Source: Thermodesulfobacteriaceae bacterium (GTDB taxonomy: Bacteria; Desulfobacterota; Thermodesulfobacteria; Thermodesulfobacteriales; Thermodesulfobacteriaceae). Taken from it: a stretch of 59,988 nucleotides of DNA. The stretch's first letter is position 1; each line of letters begins with the position of its first letter. The notes under the pieces are model-generated. The model did no database searches. It saw only the letters and a list, made by a program, of their open reading frames with translations, and was not told the origin of the DNA. The DNA lies in NCBI GenBank assembly GCA_025062245.1, contig JANXAD010000007.1, forward strand, positions 1-59,988. Reading direction: 5' to 3'. Below are positions 7,815 to 16,210 of the stretch, piece after piece. Made by a program: the position numbers and the translations under genes.

Positions 7815-8756
7815 AAAAAGGGAAGGGAGGTTTTTTTCTCCTTCCTCCCTTTTTAAATCTTTTATTAACTTTTTAAGTTTTTCTTCCCCAGAGGGGATAT
7901 AATTTCTAAACCAATTTTTTTTTTCTTTTAAAAAAAGCCTACAATAGGCTCCTAAAGCTTGCATTATTCTTATAAGGCTTAAAATTCTCAATTCTCTTCT
8001 AAAAAGTTCCCTATCATAAGAAACTAAATTTAAGTAGTAGTTTAATAAATCTTCTTTATTTTTCCCAAGATTTACATAGGGATCATTTAGTAAAGAAGCT
8101 ATATCATAAGTAGGTGGACCAATACGGGCTCCTTGAAAGTCAATAATATAGACTCGGCTCTTTTTAACCATAAGATTTTTGCTTTGAAAATCTCTATGCA
8201 TAACCACTAAATGATTAAAATTAGTCCTATTTTTAAGCCAAGTTTTAAGTTCATCTATAGAAGCTTTATCAAAAATTATTTTTTGGTATTTTTCTCCATA
8301 CCATTCCAAGAAATATTTTACTTCTTTTTCCCATAAAAATTCAAAAGTATAAAAGGGTGCCTCTAAGGTATTTTCTATAGGAAAATGATCTTTTAAACTC
8401 TGCATAGCGCATAAATGCTCTAAGGTTTGATAGTAGTATTTTTTGCTCTTCTTTTTGAGGTCATAGAGTCTATAATCTCCTAAATCCTCTACAAGAAGAA
8501 TTCCTTTTTTAGGTTCGTAAATTTTTATTTCAGGAACAGGAATTTTATGATTTCTAAAAAAATTACCCAAAAGGTAATAACTTCTGGCTTCTTTTAGTCC
8601 ATATTCACCTTTCTGAGGCCAAATAAGAATTAGGGATTCTCTTTTTAAAAAAACTCTATAAAATTTTCGGTTAGAACCATCCCCTCTAAGAGCTTCAATT
8701 TGGTAAGGTTTTAACTTTAGTTTTGAAAGCAAATTAAATAAAAAGTTGGAAGTCAT
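7779..8756 (-). CDS. Aminoglycoside-phosphotransferase-fold sugar kinase (AmgK-like)
   Basis: A 325-residue cytoplasmic kinase of the APH fold. The catalytic loop VMHRDFQSKNLM near residue 185 and the metal loop IIDFQGARIGPPTYDIASLL near 205 match AmgK, which phosphorylates N-acetylmuramate or N-acetylglucosamine at the anomeric position in peptidoglycan recycling. It overlaps the adjacent nucleotidyltransferase gene by 23 bases; amgK and murU are commonly paired this way. The last ~20 codons read through the dsrD terminator and into dsrD, so the native C terminus may be longer than in relatives. Substrate is inferred from pairing and motifs. Confidence 0.72.
   Translation of the reverse strand: MTSNFLFNLLSKLKLKPYQIEALRGDGSNRKFYRVFLKRESLILIWPQKGEYGLKEARSYYLLGNFFRNHKIPVPEIKIYEPKKGILLVEDLGDYRLYDLKKKSKKYYYQTLEHLCAMQSLKDHFPIENTLEAPFYTFEFLWEKEVKYFLEWYGEKYQKIIFDKASIDELKTWLKNRTNFNHLVVMHRDFQSKNLMVKKSRVYIIDFQGARIGPPTYDIASLLNDPYVNLGKNKEDLLNYYLNLVSYDRELFRRELRILSLIRIMQALGAYCRLFLKEKKNWFRNYIPSGEEKLKKLIKDLKREEGEKNLPSLFLFLLRFFCTSL
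7815..7856 (+). terminator. Terminator after dsrD, usable from both strands
   Basis: AAAAAGGGA at about 7816-7824 pairs with TCCCTTTTT at about 7847-7855, with additional weak pairing between the purine run GGGAGG and CTCCTTCC inside. A T-rich run follows on either strand. It separates dsrABD from the converging kinase gene, whose reading frame runs through it. Confidence 0.6.
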
Positions 8757-9609
8757 AATTTCCCTTAGGAATGTAAGCCCCTTTCCAAGAAACTACTCTT
8801 GAAATAAAGGTTTCACTTTCTATCAAGGTTTCTTCTTCAAGGTAAACCCAATTTTTAATTCTAAGATTTTCAGGAATAGGTTTACATTTAATTATCTGGG
8901 AGGAAGAAAAATTGTTTATGAAGGGTATATAAACTTTACAAGTTAAAAGGTCTTCAAAGGAAGACAGGTATCTTTCTAAAGTTCCTACATCTTTAAAGTA
9001 ATAGTCCTTGGCTAAAAAAGAGGCTATAGAAAAATTTTTAGTTAGTAAGTTTTGATAAATTTTAATTAAATCTTTTTCGGGAGGAAAATATTTTATTACT
9101 TCAGGGTTTATTACTTGAATCCCGGCATAAGTATAAGATTTATTAGTAGATTTTCTAAAAGCTTTAACTAAATTATTTTCTATTTCTACATTATTGTTAT
9201 AACCTTTATAACACAACATGGTTATAGGACTCTTCTGCTGTAGATGAAAAAGGTATAACTTTTCTAAGGGAAAATTAGTTAAAATATCTCCATTTACAAT
9301 AAGGGTAGGTTCTTTAAAAAAGGTTTTAGCATTTAAAAGAGCTCCTCCTGTTCCTAAAAGATTAGGTTCTACAAAGACCCTAATTTCTAACTGGGGATTC
9401 CTTTTTTGATAATCCTTTATAAAGGAAAGGATTTTATCTTTTAGGTGGTATACATTAATTCCTACTTTTTTAAATCCGCTATAGTAGAGCTGATCTAAGA
9501 TAATTTCTAAAATAGGTTTTCCAAGTACAGGAAATAAAGGTTTAGGTAAGAACTTGGTATAAGGAAGAAGCCTTTGACCTTCTCCAGCTGATAAAATGAA
9601 AGCTTGCAC
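8734..9609 (-). CDS. Sugar-1-phosphate nucleotidyltransferase (MurU-like)
   Basis: A 291-residue enzyme whose N terminus has the nucleotidyltransferase signature LSAGEGQRLLPYTKFLPKPL (residues 6-25), followed by the metal-binding region LIVNGDIL near 103. With the AmgK-like kinase downstream it fits MurU, which makes UDP-MurNAc from MurNAc-1-phosphate; mannose-1-phosphate guanylyltransferase is the alternative. Translation starts at GTG. The start is four bases after the tatA stop, so it belongs to the tkt-tatC-tatA run. Confidence 0.72.
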   Translation of the reverse strand: MQAFILSAGEGQRLLPYTKFLPKPLFPVLGKPILEIILDQLYYSGFKKVGINVYHLKDKILSFIKDYQKRNPQLEIRVFVEPNLLGTGGALLNAKTFFKEPTLIVNGDILTNFPLEKLYLFHLQQKSPITMLCYKGYNNNVEIENNLVKAFRKSTNKSYTYAGIQVINPEVIKYFPPEKDLIKIYQNLLTKNFSIASFLAKDYYFKDVGTLERYLSSFEDLLTCKVYIPFINNFSSSQIIKCKPIPENLRIKNWVYLEEETLIESETFISRVVSWKGAYIPKGNYDFQLFI

Positions 9610-9612
9610 CGA

Positions 9613-9804
9613 TTAAACTTTAGAAGTTTTCTCCTCTTTTTCTTCTTTTGAGATATCCTTAGACTCACTTGAATTTAAAGCTTCCTTAAAGGACCGAATT
9701 CCTTTTCCCAGACCTGCTCCTACTTCAGGAAGCTTCTTAGCCCCAAAAATCAAAAGTGCTAAAAATAAAATAAGAAAAAGTTCTTGACCACCTAAAAAAC
9801 TCAT
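9613..9804 (-). CDS. tatA: Twin-arginine translocase subunit TatA
   Basis: A 63-residue protein with a single N-terminal membrane helix (LFLILFLALLIFGAKKLPE, residues 9-27), the FG hinge, and an amphipathic helix GAGLGKGIRSFKEAL, then an acidic-basic tail. TatA oligomers form the passage for folded proteins carrying twin-arginine signals. It overlaps tatC by four bases (ATGA type). No tatB is visible nearby, so a two-component TatA/TatC system is likely. Confidence 0.93.
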   Translation of the reverse strand: MSFLGGQELFLILFLALLIFGAKKLPEVGAGLGKGIRSFKEALNSSESKDISKEEKEEKTSKV

Positions 9805-10550
9805 AAAAAATTCCTCCTAACTTCTACTATTTTTATAAGAATTATACTTACCTCATAAAGTATTGTCAAGAACAATCCTAACAAAATTTGATCCAAGGGA
9901 TCCTTTGAAGAAGTTATTAGGGCTGAAACTAAAAAGAAAAGAATTATAAAGTAGCCTCTGTAGAGTCTAAGAAGGTGAGAATTGATTAACTTTACAGAAA
10001 AAAGAAAAAGAAGAAAGGATGGAAGTTGAAAAACTATTCCAAAGAGAAGAAACATTTTCAAAACAAAGGTGATATAGTCAGTTAAAAGAGGCTTAAAAAC
10101 TAAGAAACTTTCTCCTAAGGAATATAAAATTTTCATTATAAAAGGTAAAAATACAAAATAGGCTAAGGAAGAGCCAAACAAAAAGGCAAAACAAGTTAAA
10201 AGAAAAGCTTTTTTAATCCACCTTTTTTCGTAGAAATATAAACCAGGAGCTATAAAATTCCAGAATTGAAAAAATATATAGGGACTTCCTAAAATAAAAC
10301 CTCCTATAAGAGCTATTTTGATATAGATAGAAAAAACCTCAGGAAAGGTTTTAAAAAAAATAACCTTTTCAACATAAAAACTCTCATAAAGGGGTCTAAG
10401 TAAAAATTCTATAATCTCTTCTACTTTTAAATAGACTAGGATAGAAAAAAAAATCCAACCTAAAAAGGCTTTTATAATACAAGATCTAAGCTCAATTAAA
10501 TGAAAAAGAAAGGATTTTTTATCTTCTATCTCTTCTTTAAGTTCAACCAT
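9801..10550 (-). CDS. tatC: Twin-arginine translocase subunit TatC
   Basis: TatC is the polytopic receptor for twin-arginine signal peptides. The 249-residue chain begins with HLIELRSCIIKAF, the conserved cytoplasmic N-terminal region, and shows FKTFPEVFSIYIKIALI and GSPYIFFQFWNFIAPGLY, both family landmarks. About six membrane segments are apparent. The gene overlaps transketolase by 8 bases and tatA by 4, indicating one transcript. Confidence 0.95.
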   Translation of the reverse strand: MVELKEEIEDKKSFLFHLIELRSCIIKAFLGWIFFSILVYLKVEEIIEFLLRPLYESFYVEKVIFFKTFPEVFSIYIKIALIGGFILGSPYIFFQFWNFIAPGLYFYEKRWIKKAFLLTCFAFLFGSSLAYFVFLPFIMKILYSLGESFLVFKPLLTDYITFVLKMFLLFGIVFQLPSFLLFLFSVKLINSHLLRLYRGYFIILFFLVSALITSSKDPLDQILLGLFLTILYEVSIILIKIVEVRRNFL

Positions 10551-12489
10551 TTATTAATTTTATCATTTCAGAGACCATGTTTTCTGGTAAAAGACCAGCT
10601 ATTTTAAAAAGTTCCTTAGGATTACCGGAGGAAGAGGGTTTTTTGTGTCCTAAAAGTTTAATCTTTATTGGTTTATTATTAAGACCTGCCAAGCTTGCTA
10701 TTTTTACTCCTAACCCTGTTTCTAAATAATGGTCTTCTACCACTAAAACATGTCTTAATTCAAAAGCTTTCAAAATATCTTTTTCAGGAAGAGGTCTAAA
10801 GGAAGGAATATTTAAAACTGAAACAAGGATTCCCATGTTTTTAAGAGTCTCATAGGCGAGAAGAACATAGTGAAGAAGATTTCCATAGGAAATAATAACT
10901 CCTTTATCACCCCTTCTAATCCAGTCAGCTTTTCCAGGTTTAAACTCATAGGAGGCATCAAAGAAAGGTTCTCCATTTTCTTTAGTAATAATAGGGACTT
11001 TTGAGCGTCCCATTCCTACGAATACATTACCAGGTCTTTGAGCTACAAACCTAATAAGGTGGTCAGTTTGGTTAGGATCAGCAGGAAGATATATTTCAAA
11101 ATCTGGCAAACTCCAAAGTAAACCTAAATAATCTATACACTGATGGGTGGGACCATCCTCTCCTACATCAGCTCCCAGATGGGTGCAAACTACTTTTAAG
11201 GCTGTTTGGTTTAAAGAATTTATTCTTAACTGATTATATACCTCATCAATGCCAAAAACTCCAAAAGTAGAAAAAAATACTAAAAAGCCTTCCTTAGAGA
11301 GGGCCCCTGAAACTGAGGCTGTATGATGTTCTTGAATTCCTGATTCAAAAAAGGCTTGAGGAAACTTTTTCTTAAAATCTGTTAATTTAACAGAGCTTTC
11401 TAAATCACAGGTCAGAGCAAGAATTTTGGGAGAATTTCCAGAAAGATTATTTTTTTCAGCTAATTTTAAAATTGCTTTCCCAAAAGCACTTCTACAATCG
11501 GTTTTAGTATCTACAGAATATATGGTAGATTCTGGCACTTCTAGGTTAACAGGTAAAGGTTCGTGAGGTTGATGGGGAAAGGAAGGAGTCCAAGTTTTTC
11601 TTTTTTCTTTAAGAATCTCAAGTTCACTTGGATCAAAACCCAATTCCTCTAAAGCTTTTTTAGCCAAATCTTCAGGTAAAGCCATACCGTGCCACTTTTC
11701 ATCATTTTCCATAAAGGAAATACCCTTCCCCATGGTAGTATGTGCTAAAATAGCTGTTGGAGCCGAAGGATTTTCTACTTCTCCTTTCAAAGCCTTTCTT
11801 AAAGCTTTATAAATTTCTGAAAAATTATGTCCATCAATCTCTATAAAATTCCAGGAGGTAGCTAAAATTTCTTCTTTAATTTTTTGAGGCATAACTTTCC
11901 AGATCGGTCCTCCAATTTGAAGTTTATTATAGTCAATAAGAACTATAAGGTTGTTAAGCCCAAACTTAAAAGCCCATCTTCTGGCTTCCATAACTTGTCC
12001 TTTTTGTTGTTCTCCATCTCCCATAAGACAAAAAACCTTTCTGTCTAATCCTTTAAGTTTTAAGGCTTTGGCCATACCGCAGGCAGCTGAAAGGCCCTGT
12101 CCAAGATTTCCCGTATTCCACTCTACTCCAGGAACACACTGTTCTACATGACCTCCAAAGGCAGACCCTGCTTTCCTAAATTCCATTAGAAAAGCTTCTT
12201 CGGGGAAAAAGCCATATTCACAAAGAACACTATATACTCCCGGGCTGATATGTCCGTGACTTATTACTACTCGATCTCGATTAAAAGCTCGGGGATTAAG
12301 GGGATCTACTTTAGCTATAGCATAAACAGTCAGAAGTAAGTTAAGTGAAGAAAGTGAACCCCCAGGGTGTCCACTTCCTGCTAAGGTAGTAGCTAAAATT
12401 ATTCTTCTGGCACATCTCCTAAAAGCTTCCTCTAAAAATTGAATTTCAGATAAAGAAAGTTCTTCCCTATCTATAGAAATTTTTAACAT
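10543..12489 (-). CDS. tkt: Transketolase
   Basis: A 648-residue thiamine-diphosphate enzyme moving two-carbon units between sugar phosphates in the non-oxidative pentose phosphate pathway. Seen are GSGHPGGSLSSLNLL near 39-53, the ThDP motif beginning GDGEQQKGQ near 157 and ending with NKLQIGG, and the C-half catalytic region ESGIQEHHTAS with the conserved Glu. The ThDP motif (GDGE..) resembles the split archaeal/Thermotoga-type transketolase more than the GDGCLMEG form of the standard enzyme, although both halves are fused here. It leads an operon with tatC, tatA and the MurU/AmgK pair. Confidence 0.88.
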   Translation of the reverse strand: MLKISIDREELSLSEIQFLEEAFRRCARRIILATTLAGSGHPGGSLSSLNLLLTVYAIAKVDPLNPRAFNRDRVVISHGHISPGVYSVLCEYGFFPEEAFLMEFRKAGSAFGGHVEQCVPGVEWNTGNLGQGLSAACGMAKALKLKGLDRKVFCLMGDGEQQKGQVMEARRWAFKFGLNNLIVLIDYNKLQIGGPIWKVMPQKIKEEILATSWNFIEIDGHNFSEIYKALRKALKGEVENPSAPTAILAHTTMGKGISFMENDEKWHGMALPEDLAKKALEELGFDPSELEILKEKRKTWTPSFPHQPHEPLPVNLEVPESTIYSVDTKTDCRSAFGKAILKLAEKNNLSGNSPKILALTCDLESSVKLTDFKKKFPQAFFESGIQEHHTASVSGALSKEGFLVFFSTFGVFGIDEVYNQLRINSLNQTALKVVCTHLGADVGEDGPTHQCIDYLGLLWSLPDFEIYLPADPNQTDHLIRFVAQRPGNVFVGMGRSKVPIITKENGEPFFDASYEFKPGKADWIRRGDKGVIISYGNLLHYVLLAYETLKNMGILVSVLNIPSFRPLPEKDILKAFELRHVLVVEDHYLETGLGVKIASLAGLNNKPIKIKLLGHKKPSSSGNPKELFKIAGLLPENMVSEMIKLING

Positions 12490-12527
12490 AGAAAACTCCT
12501 TTTAAAGGGAATTAAATATAAAGGGAA

Positions 12528-12555
12528 ATTATACTATGAGAAATTGAAAAATCAA
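12528..12555 (-). promoter_or_regulatory. Predicted promoter of the tkt-tatC-tatA-murU-amgK operon
   Basis: On the minus strand TTGATT (12550-12555) and TATAAT (12528-12533) are separated by 16 bases. The -35 box overlaps the stop of ilvN, and the tkt ATG follows about 40 bases after the -10 box with an AAAGGAG site. Confidence 0.65.
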
Positions 12556-13058
12556 AGGGTCTTTTTTTCTCTTTTCATAGCAATAATACCAGTTCTAACA
12601 ATTTCTCTGATTCCCATAGGTTTTAAAAGTTCAATCACAGCTTTTATTTTGTCTTCATCTCCAGTTACTTCTAAAATATAAGTTTTTGGGCTCACATCCA
12701 CTATTTTGCATCTAAAAATTTCACAAATTCTAAAAATTTCTTCTCTAGTTTCCTTTTCAGCTCTAACCTTGATTAAAGCCATCTCTCTTTCTACGAAATC
12801 TCCTTCCTCGGTTACATCTACCACTTTATAAACATCTACCAATCTTCTAAGTTGTTTAATAATTTGTTCTATAATAAATTCATCTCCGTGAGTAACTAAG
12901 GTAAGGTGAGAAAGAGTAGGGTCTAAAGTTTCGGCTACACACAGGCTATCTATATTAAATCCCCTTCCGCTAAAAAGTCCTGCGATTCGAGCCAAAGCCC
13001 CAGGGGTATTTTCTACCAAAACAGAAAGGGTATGTTTTTTCTCATTTTTTTCATTCAT
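12552..13058 (-). CDS. ilvN: Acetolactate synthase small (regulatory) subunit
   Basis: A 168-residue ACT-domain protein that activates the catalytic subunit and confers valine feedback inhibition. The N-terminal ACT domain (about 8-85) reads HTLSVLVENTPGALARIAGLFSGRGFNIDSL in two stretches with the usual N-x-P-G-A-L-A-R-I loop; a second alpha/beta domain follows to the end. The length is typical for the long IlvH form. It lies 18 bases after ilvB on the same transcript. Confidence 0.95.
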   Translation of the reverse strand: MNEKNEKKHTLSVLVENTPGALARIAGLFSGRGFNIDSLCVAETLDPTLSHLTLVTHGDEFIIEQIIKQLRRLVDVYKVVDVTEEGDFVEREMALIKVRAEKETREEIFRICEIFRCKIVDVSPKTYILEVTGDEDKIKAVIELLKPMGIREIVRTGIIAMKREKKTL

Positions 13059-13076
13059 AACCTCCTCCTGATCTTC

Positions 13077-14771
13077 TTAAACTAAAATCATCTCAGTAGT
13101 TGCTCTTCCTGCAGGAACCATAGGGAAAACTCCTTCTTCAGGAGCTATATGAACATCTAAAATAACTAGGGTTTTCAACTCTAAGATCTTTTTTAAAGCT
13201 GGTTCCACTTCCTCGGGTTTAGTAATTTGCATTCCAACAGCTCCGTAGGCTTCAGCCAATCTTACAAAATCAGGTAAAACTTCAAAACGTACTTGAGAAT
13301 ATCTTTTTCCGTAAAAGAGTTCTTGCCACTGACGAACCATCCCTAAGTATCCATTATTTAAGATAATTATTTTTACAGGAACTCTTTGTTCCATAGCGGT
13401 AGCTAATTCTTGGATATTCATCTGGATAGATCCATCTCCTGCTATATCTATAACTAATTTATCAGGATTGCCAATTTGAGCTCCAATAGCAGCTGGAAAT
13501 CCAAATCCCATTGTTCCAAGGCCACCCGAAGAAATAAGTGTTCTGGGGTATTTAAACTTATAAAACTGAGCTGTCCACATCTGGTTTTGTCCTACCTCTG
13601 TAGTAATAATAGCTTCACCCTTAGTTAATTCATACAATTTTTCAATTACATATTGAGGTTTGATATAGTTTGGGTCAGGTTTATAAGTCAATGGATACCT
13701 TCTTTTCCAAATATCAATCTGTTCCCACCAATCTTTAAATCTTTCCTTCCAATATTTCTTAGGTTTAGCTCCTATCTTAATAACCTCTAAAAGTTTTCTT
13801 AAAGCCCTTTTACAATCTGCTACAATAGGGATATGCACTTTTACATTTTTTTGAATAGAAGTAGGGTCTATGTCAATGTGAATAATTTTAGCCATAGGTG
13901 CAAAAGCATCTACTCGTCCAGTTACTCTGTCATCAAATCTTGCTCCTACGGTAAGAAGTAAATCGCAGTTAGCCACAGCCATATTAGCATAATAGGTACC
14001 ATGCATCCCGAGCATACCTAAGGACTGGTCATGATCTCCTGGAAACCCTCCTAATCCCATAAGAGTCATAGTAACAGGTAAATTAAGTCTTTCTGCCAAT
14101 TCCTTTATTTCTTCAGAAGCTTCTGAAGAAATAACACCTCCTCCAACTAAAAGCACAGGTCTTTCAGCCTTTTCTAAAAGTTCATAAGCTCTTTCTATTT
14201 GTTTAATATGAGGTTCATAATTGGGATTATAACTTCTAAGTTTAATTTCATTAGGATAGTCAAATTTTCCCTTAGCCTGTAATACATCCTTAGGAAGATC
14301 GACTAACACAGGACCAGGTCTGCCAGTTTTTGCAATATGAAAGGCAGCTTTTATAATAAAAGGAAGATCTTCCACTCTTTTTACTAAAAAGTTATGTTTA
14401 GTAATAGGGCGCGTAATACCAGTAATATCTGCCTCTTGGAAAGCATCATTTCCTATAAGTTTGGTAGGCACTTGCCCTGTAAAAACTACTATGGGTATAG
14501 AATCCATATAGGCTGTAGCAATACCTGTAACTGTATTAGTAGCTCCTGGACCCGAAGTTACTAATACTGTTCCCACTCTTCCTGTAGAACGAGCATAACC
14601 GTCAGCTGCATGGGTAGCAGCTTGTTCGTGTCTAACTAAAACATGCTTAATTTCACGAGTTTTATAAAGTTCATCATAAATATCAATTACCGCACCCCCT
14701 GGATAACCAAAGATTACTTCTACACCCTCTCTTTTTAAAGCCTCAACCACCATTTGTGCTCCAGACATCAT
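13077..14771 (-). CDS. ilvB: Acetolactate synthase large (catalytic) subunit
   Basis: ThDP/FAD enzyme that condenses pyruvate to acetolactate (or acetohydroxybutyrate), the first common step of branched-chain amino acid synthesis. The chain has the catalytic-glutamate motif [15 protein letters not shown] near 47-61, VTSGPGATN, and the ThDP motif [12 protein letters not shown] near 436. About 564 residues, complete. The open frame allows TTG at 14774, but the ATG at 14771 is preferred; an AGGAGG site stands slightly far upstream. ilvN follows. Confidence 0.96.
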   Translation of the reverse strand: MMSGAQMVVEALKREGVEVIFGYPGGAVIDIYDELYKTREIKHVLVRHEQAATHAADGYARSTGRVGTVLVTSGPGATNTVTGIATAYMDSIPIVVFTGQVPTKLIGNDAFQEADITGITRPITKHNFLVKRVEDLPFIIKAAFHIAKTGRPGPVLVDLPKDVLQAKGKFDYPNEIKLRSYNPNYEPHIKQIERAYELLEKAERPVLLVGGGVISSEASEEIKELAERLNLPVTMTLMGLGGFPGDHDQSLGMLGMHGTYYANMAVANCDLLLTVGARFDDRVTGRVDAFAPMAKIIHIDIDPTSIQKNVKVHIPIVADCKRALRKLLEVIKIGAKPKKYWKERFKDWWEQIDIWKRRYPLTYKPDPNYIKPQYVIEKLYELTKGEAIITTEVGQNQMWTAQFYKFKYPRTLISSGGLGTMGFGFPAAIGAQIGNPDKLVIDIAGDGSIQMNIQELATAMEQRVPVKIIILNNGYLGMVRQWQELFYGKRYSQVRFEVLPDFVRLAEAYGAVGMQITKPEEVEPALKKILELKTLVILDVHIAPEEGVFPMVPAGRATTEMILV

Positions 14772-14781
14772 CAATTTTAAT

Positions 14782-15003
14782 CTAACCTCCTTCCTTTTTG
14801 TATTTATTAATTAATTGATAAATTTTCTCTTTTATATATAATTTCTCTTTTTTAATTCGTTTTTCCTTTAATTCTTCCTCTATAGTTAAATAGGGCCTCT
14901 TTATTAAACTTTCTAACTCCTTTTCTAACCTCTGATGCTTCTCAAAAAGCTCTTTTATTTCTGGATATTGTTCAGCATACTTTTTAACCAATTCTTTATC
15001 CAT
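14782..15003 (-). CDS. DUF465 (YdcH-like) small protein
   Basis: A 73-residue charged, fully helical protein with the DUF465 pattern: a helical pair joined near residues 35-45 ([24 protein letters not shown]). The family is widespread in proteobacteria and of unknown function. It stands 10 bases upstream of ilvB on the same strand and may share its transcript, though a functional link with acetolactate synthase is not implied. Confidence 0.75.
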   Translation of the reverse strand: MDKELVKKYAEQYPEIKELFEKHQRLEKELESLIKRPYLTIEEELKEKRIKKEKLYIKEKIYQLINKYKKEGG

Positions 15004-15079
15004 TTTTACTCCCTCTTTTTATAATAAAATTTCAAAGTTTCCTATGATTTGTGAAAATCTTCTCTTAGTTATTCAGAAT

Positions 15080-15838
15080 TTATTTAGAAGGAAAATGATA
15101 AGTCATAGCTTTAAGAATCTCTATGGGTAAAGGAAACAAAATGGTGGAATTTTTTTCGGTAGCAATTTCAGTCAAAGTTTGTAAATATCTCAGTTGTAAA
15201 GTAATAGGATTTTCAGCCATAATCTTAGCAGCTTCAAGTAAGGTTTTAGAGGCTTGATATTCACCATCTGCACTAATTATTTTAGCTCTTCTTTCCCTTT
15301 CTGCCTCAGCTTGTTTAGCCATAGCTCTTTTCATTTCCTCAGGTAAATCAATCTCTTTTATTTCTACCTTGGAAACTTTTACTCCCCATGGTTCCGTATC
15401 TGCATCTAAAATTTCTTGAAGTTTAAGATTTAATTTTTCTCTTTCCGATAAAATTTCATCCAGTTCAGCCTGTCCACAAACACTCCTTAAAGTGGTTTGA
15501 GATAACTGACTGGTTGCATAATAATAATCCTCTACTTGTAAAAAAGCCTTTTCTGGTTCTACAACCCTGAAATAAACCACAGCACTAACTTTTATGGAAA
15601 CATTATCCTTAGTTATGACTTCTTGAGGAGGAACATCAAGGGTAACCGTTCTTAAATCAATTTTTCTCATTCTGTCAATAACAGGAATAAGAAGAATTAT
15701 ACCCGGTCCCTTAACAGCTAAGAATTTACCCAGTCTTAGAACCACAGCTCTTTCATATTCGTTAATAATCTTAATAGAAGCTTGCAAAAAAAGTATAATA
15801 ATAATAACTATAAAAAGAAAGGATAATCCTATTCCCAT
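15080..15838 (-). CDS. Slipin/stomatin-like SPFH-domain membrane protein
   Basis: A 252-residue protein with one N-terminal membrane helix (residues 2-23) followed by the SPFH/Band 7 domain: [15 protein letters not shown], then [21 protein letters not shown] and [18 protein letters not shown]-type segments. The coiled region [21 protein letters not shown] is the standard slipin oligomerisation helix. Slipins form ring assemblies in membranes and often pair with an NfeD protease-like partner; none is adjacent here. A strong promoter lies just upstream. Confidence 0.9.
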   Translation of the reverse strand: MGIGLSFLFIVIIIILFLQASIKIINEYERAVVLRLGKFLAVKGPGIILLIPVIDRMRKIDLRTVTLDVPPQEVITKDNVSIKVSAVVYFRVVEPEKAFLQVEDYYYATSQLSQTTLRSVCGQAELDEILSEREKLNLKLQEILDADTEPWGVKVSKVEIKEIDLPEEMKRAMAKQAEAERERRAKIISADGEYQASKTLLEAAKIMAENPITLQLRYLQTLTEIATEKNSTILFPLPIEILKAMTYHFPSK

Positions 15839-15874
15839 AAAACCCCCTATTAAAAAGAAATGCTTCTAAGTAAA

Positions 15875-15902
15875 ATTATAACCTTAAATTCTTTTAATTC
15901 AA
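15875..15902 (-). promoter_or_regulatory. Predicted slipin promoter
   Basis: Minus-strand TTGAAT (15897-15902) and TATAAT (15875-15880) with a 16-base spacer, 37 bases before the slipin ATG. The ribosome site (AGGGGG) is at about 15843-15848. Confidence 0.6.
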
Positions 15903-16210
15903 TTTAGAAAAAACTTTTTATAGAGGCCTTTGAAAATTTCGGTCTAAAAATTCTTTTTGAGGTCTTTAGATTTTATTTAAAAAAACCCTTAAAATATTAA
16001 TCAAACCTCTCAAAATTCCTTTAACCCCTCTTCTTAACTCCCTATTAACTTAAGATCCTCTTTTACTCCCAAGCCTCTTTCTTTACTAAATTTTAAATAT
16101 TTTAAATGAAACTTAGAGAGAGTTTTCTCAAAAGTTTTTTCTATACCCTTGAGCCCCCTTGTTTTTTCTGTAATTCTATCTTAAAATCTTTTCTTAAAAT
16201 CTTTTTTAAA
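15903..16210. other. Non-coding gap between hemA and the slipin promoter
   Basis: No supported gene. The plus strand is pyrimidine-rich. The only clear structure is a perfect 13-base direct tandem repeat, TCTTAAAATCTTT, at 16179-16191 and 16192-16204, just after the hemA stop. No RNA fold or terminator stands out. Confidence 0.5.

Noticed and set aside
16179-16204. Regulatory meaning of the TCTTAAAATCTTT tandem repeat
   Set aside because: A two-copy AT-rich 13-mer is easily explained by replication slippage; no promoter or terminator is tied to it.
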